A DNA stretch of 8,549 nt. Origin: an uncultured Clostridia bacterium. GTDB lineage: Bacteria > Bacillota > Clostridia > Christensenellales > Aristaeellaceae. The notes under the pieces are model-generated. The model had not been told where the DNA came from. It made no database searches and was given only the letters and a program-made list of their open reading frames with translations. Location of the stretch: contig CAKUOX010000085.1 in assembly GCA_934670175.1 (NCBI GenBank), positions 1 to 8,549 on the forward strand. The letters are read 5' to 3'. A program made the position numbers and the translations under genes. This document shows positions 7,511 through 8,549 of the stretch, one piece after another (positions within the stretch are counted from its first letter, which is position 1; each line of letters opens with the position of its first letter).

Positions 7511-7654
7511 TCTTGCCAAGAAGCGAGCAGACTTTGCCCTGATGCGGCTCTGAGAAGACGGCTGATTCGTGCGTACATTGCAGGGGATGAGAGCGAAGGG
7601 TATACCCTCGGAATTGCGGGCGTACATCCGGAAATTTTGCCACAACTGAAGTAA
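7511..7654 (+). pseudogene. Probable 3' remnant of an unidentified gene
   Basis: The frame ending at TAA 7652-7654 reads as a plausible protein C-terminus (LRRRLIRAYIAGDESEGY, then LGIAGVHPEILPQLK), with charged and hydrophobic residues spaced as in real coding sequence. The frame has no start codon or ribosome site and is open back through the terminator, so only the end of a gene appears to be left. The family is not recognised. Competing reverse-strand frames here are rich in Ser/Ala/Pro and lack ribosome sites. Confidence 0.4.
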
Positions 7655-7884
7655 GTCATTTCTGGATAATATTCATTTCAGCCACTTCGCATTCCGGCGA
7701 CAGAGCTGCATCCATAAAGCGATATGATGGGTTTCCACAGAAAATAGTGTACCTGGTATTCGAGGCTGGCAATCGTTCAGATGATGACAGTAAAGTTGAC
7801 TCCGGCAAGATAATCAGGGAGGGAAAATGCACAACCGATACTGTGTATGAGAAATCTCCGTATGTAATTCGCACTATAAGCTGA
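7591..7884 (+). pseudogene. Possible second coding remnant overlapping the first
   Basis: A different forward frame is open from 7591 to TGA 7882-7884 without any ATG, GTG or TTG start that has a ribosome site. Its later half looks coding (FPQKIVYLVFEAGNRSDDDS, then KSPYVIRTIS). It may be the 3' end of another lost gene, fused by deletion to the fragment ending at 7654. The opposite strand has a 72-codon frame starting with GTG at 7874, but no ribosome site. The call is weak and rests on amino-acid texture only. Confidence 0.25.
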
Positions 7885-7959
7885 AAGTCACTTGCCTCAT
7901 TGCACTCAAGCGGCGGGGCTTTCCATTTGAATTTATGCCGAACTGGTGCTCGTTCCAGC

Positions 7960-8304
7960 TTAGTCTAAATCGAGGCGCAGCACATCAAACGAAACGTATT
8001 CGCCATCCGATATGTCATTCGGCAAATGCGCATCCAACTCAATTCTCAGCCCGCCGACTTGGACGGTCCTGTCCTGCTTTGAGGAAACCCTCCCTGTCAA
8101 GGAATAGGCGAAGTATGGCACCAGCTTCGATACTGCGCAATGCTGCTCTGCTGCCCTAGCAATATTGTCGCACAGGCAAGCCGACAGCCCGCTTACGTAC
8201 ATTCCGATTTTGATCGCATCTGTCGGATAAGCATAGCAAAGCACTTCATATGCGCCATCTGAGACGATGACCGCCGCCTCTTTTCCCTTTTTGTCGAAAA
8301 GCAA
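7960..8304 (-). CDS. Small conserved-looking protein of unknown function
   Basis: The frame encodes at least 114 residues, beginning LLFDKKGKEAAVIVSDG and ending FDVLRLDLD at TAA (complement of 7960-7962). It is soluble and rich in beta strands: AAVIVSDGAYEVLCYAYP, then a Cys-bearing middle (GLSACLCDNI), then YFAYSLTGRV and VQVGGLRIELD before a PNDISDGEYVSF turn. This could be a small beta-barrel, but no family is certain. The listed start is TTG at 8304, which lacks a ribosome site. The nearest one, TAGGAG (8332-8337), is 9 nt from an in-frame ATC at 8320-8322, which would add six residues (IYIQNT). The frame is closed by TGA at 8329-8331. It is transcribed from its own promoter at 8444-8471 and stands apart from the main operon. 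The gene may use a rare start, or its start may have mutated. Confidence 0.65.
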   Translation of the reverse strand: MLFDKKGKEAAVIVSDGAYEVLCYAYPTDAIKIGMYVSGLSACLCDNIARAAEQHCAVSKLVPYFAYSLTGRVSSKQDRTVQVGGLRIELDAHLPNDISDGEYVSFDVLRLDLD

Positions 8305-8331
8305 AGTATTCTGGATATAGATATTCGATCA

Positions 8332-8337
8332 CTCCTA
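8332..8337 (-). promoter_or_regulatory. Ribosome binding site pointing to an ATC codon
   Basis: On the minus strand TAGGAG is followed by 9 nt and then ATC (8322-8320), in frame with the downstream protein. No ATG, GTG or TTG sits at the proper distance in that frame. A GTG directly overlapping the site (8332-8330) is in another frame, which closes after about 28 codons. Confidence 0.5.
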
Positions 8338-8386
8338 TGAGTTAACCGGCTCGTATTCTGGTATTGTGTCGTCAACAGTTCCTATT

Positions 8387-8410
8387 CTCGGCGTGGCAGA
8401 TTTCGCCGAG
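8387..8410. repeat. Perfect 7-bp inverted repeat in the leader of the minus gene
   Basis: CTCGGCG (8387-8393) and CGCCGAG (8404-8410) flank a 10-nt loop. It lies between the minus-strand promoter and the ribosome site and has no T-run, so it is not a simple terminator. It could be an operator or a leader hairpin. Confidence 0.45.
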
Positions 8411-8443
8411 TGAAAGGAGTCCGCTTATTAACGCCGCATATAC

Positions 8444-8471
8444 ATTTTATCATATAGCTTCGATTTTGCAA
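8444..8471 (-). promoter_or_regulatory. Sigma-70-type promoter for the minus-strand gene
   Basis: On the minus strand TTGCAA (8471-8466) and TAAAAT (8449-8444) are separated by 16 nt. The context is AT-rich (TATATGATAAAATG). The leader to the putative start near 8322 would be about 115 nt. Confidence 0.5.
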
Positions 8472-8495
8472 AGGTGCGATTCGTTAGCATACAAA

Positions 8496-8540
8496 CGCCA
8501 TCCTATTCGTGAAAACAGAATGGGCAAAGTCCGTATGGCG
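8496..8540. repeat. Two-part hairpin at the right edge
   Basis: The unbroken left arm CGCCATCCTATTC (8496-8508) pairs first with GAATGGG (8518-8524, one T-G wobble) and then, after a 10-nt bulge, with ATGGCG (8535-8540). It lies upstream of the minus-strand promoter and may belong to an element that continues outside the window. Confidence 0.4.
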
Positions 8541-8549
8541 CTAAAAATG

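Noticed and set aside
7656..7874. A 72-codon minus-strand frame starting with GTG
   Set aside because: No ribosome site or promoter is present, and the opposing forward frame has better protein texture, though neither is secure.
7885..7959. GC-rich stretch near 7911 as a possible terminator for the minus gene
   Set aside because: The stem pairs poorly and no T-run follows in either direction.
7935..8159. A forward frame of 74 codons
   Set aside because: It is antisense to the better supported minus-strand gene at 7960-8304 and has low-complexity Arg/Ser/Pro composition.
1..8549. CRISPR array, tRNA, rRNA or insertion-sequence ends
   Set aside because: No regularly spaced repeats, no tRNA-like fold or rRNA sequence, and no terminal inverted repeats flanking a transposase were seen.

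Overview
The window most likely comes from a gut-type Clostridia (Bacillota) genome. The reasons are strong GGAGG ribosome sites, a large serine recombinase tail of the kind common on clostridial mobile elements, and a GC-rich core with Leu=CTG and Ser=TCC/AGC codon use. Christensenellales or Oscillospirales would fit, but the sequence does not settle the lineage. It looks like an accessory island: one well-kept operon between decayed gene pieces, with a recombinase at the left edge.

Layout. Positions 1-276 hold the 3' end of a large serine recombinase. Positions 277-629 hold no intact gene. They contain a very good sigma-70 promoter (458-486, extended -10) and a leader that folds into a long stem. 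That leader runs into a gene with a good ribosome site (630-1131), which appears broken by a +1 shift near 780. The core operon follows: a 140-aa protein that I read as a ubiquitin-like (beta-grasp) fold with an insert (1210-1632), a 1713-aa DUF4132-family protein (1645-6786), and an AT-rich multi-pass membrane protein (6804-7463). Each has its own ribosome site, the gaps are 12 and 17 nt, and a clear intrinsic terminator (7482-7510) closes the unit.

Downstream, 7511-7884 carries two overlapping open stretches without start codons, which read like 3' ends of lost genes. A small conserved-looking gene runs leftward (7960-8304) from a promoter at 8444-8471. Its ribosome site points to an ATC codon rather than any standard start.

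How the genes may work together: DUF4132 proteins have no settled biochemical role. In Escherichia coli the DUF4132 genes molR and yehI lie beside genes for a MoxR-type ATPase, a von Willebrand A protein and a SWIM-finger protein. Those partners are absent here. This locus instead pairs the giant protein with a small ubiquitin-like protein and a membrane protein. This three-gene unit is the most interesting object in the window. Its function cannot be read from sequence alone.
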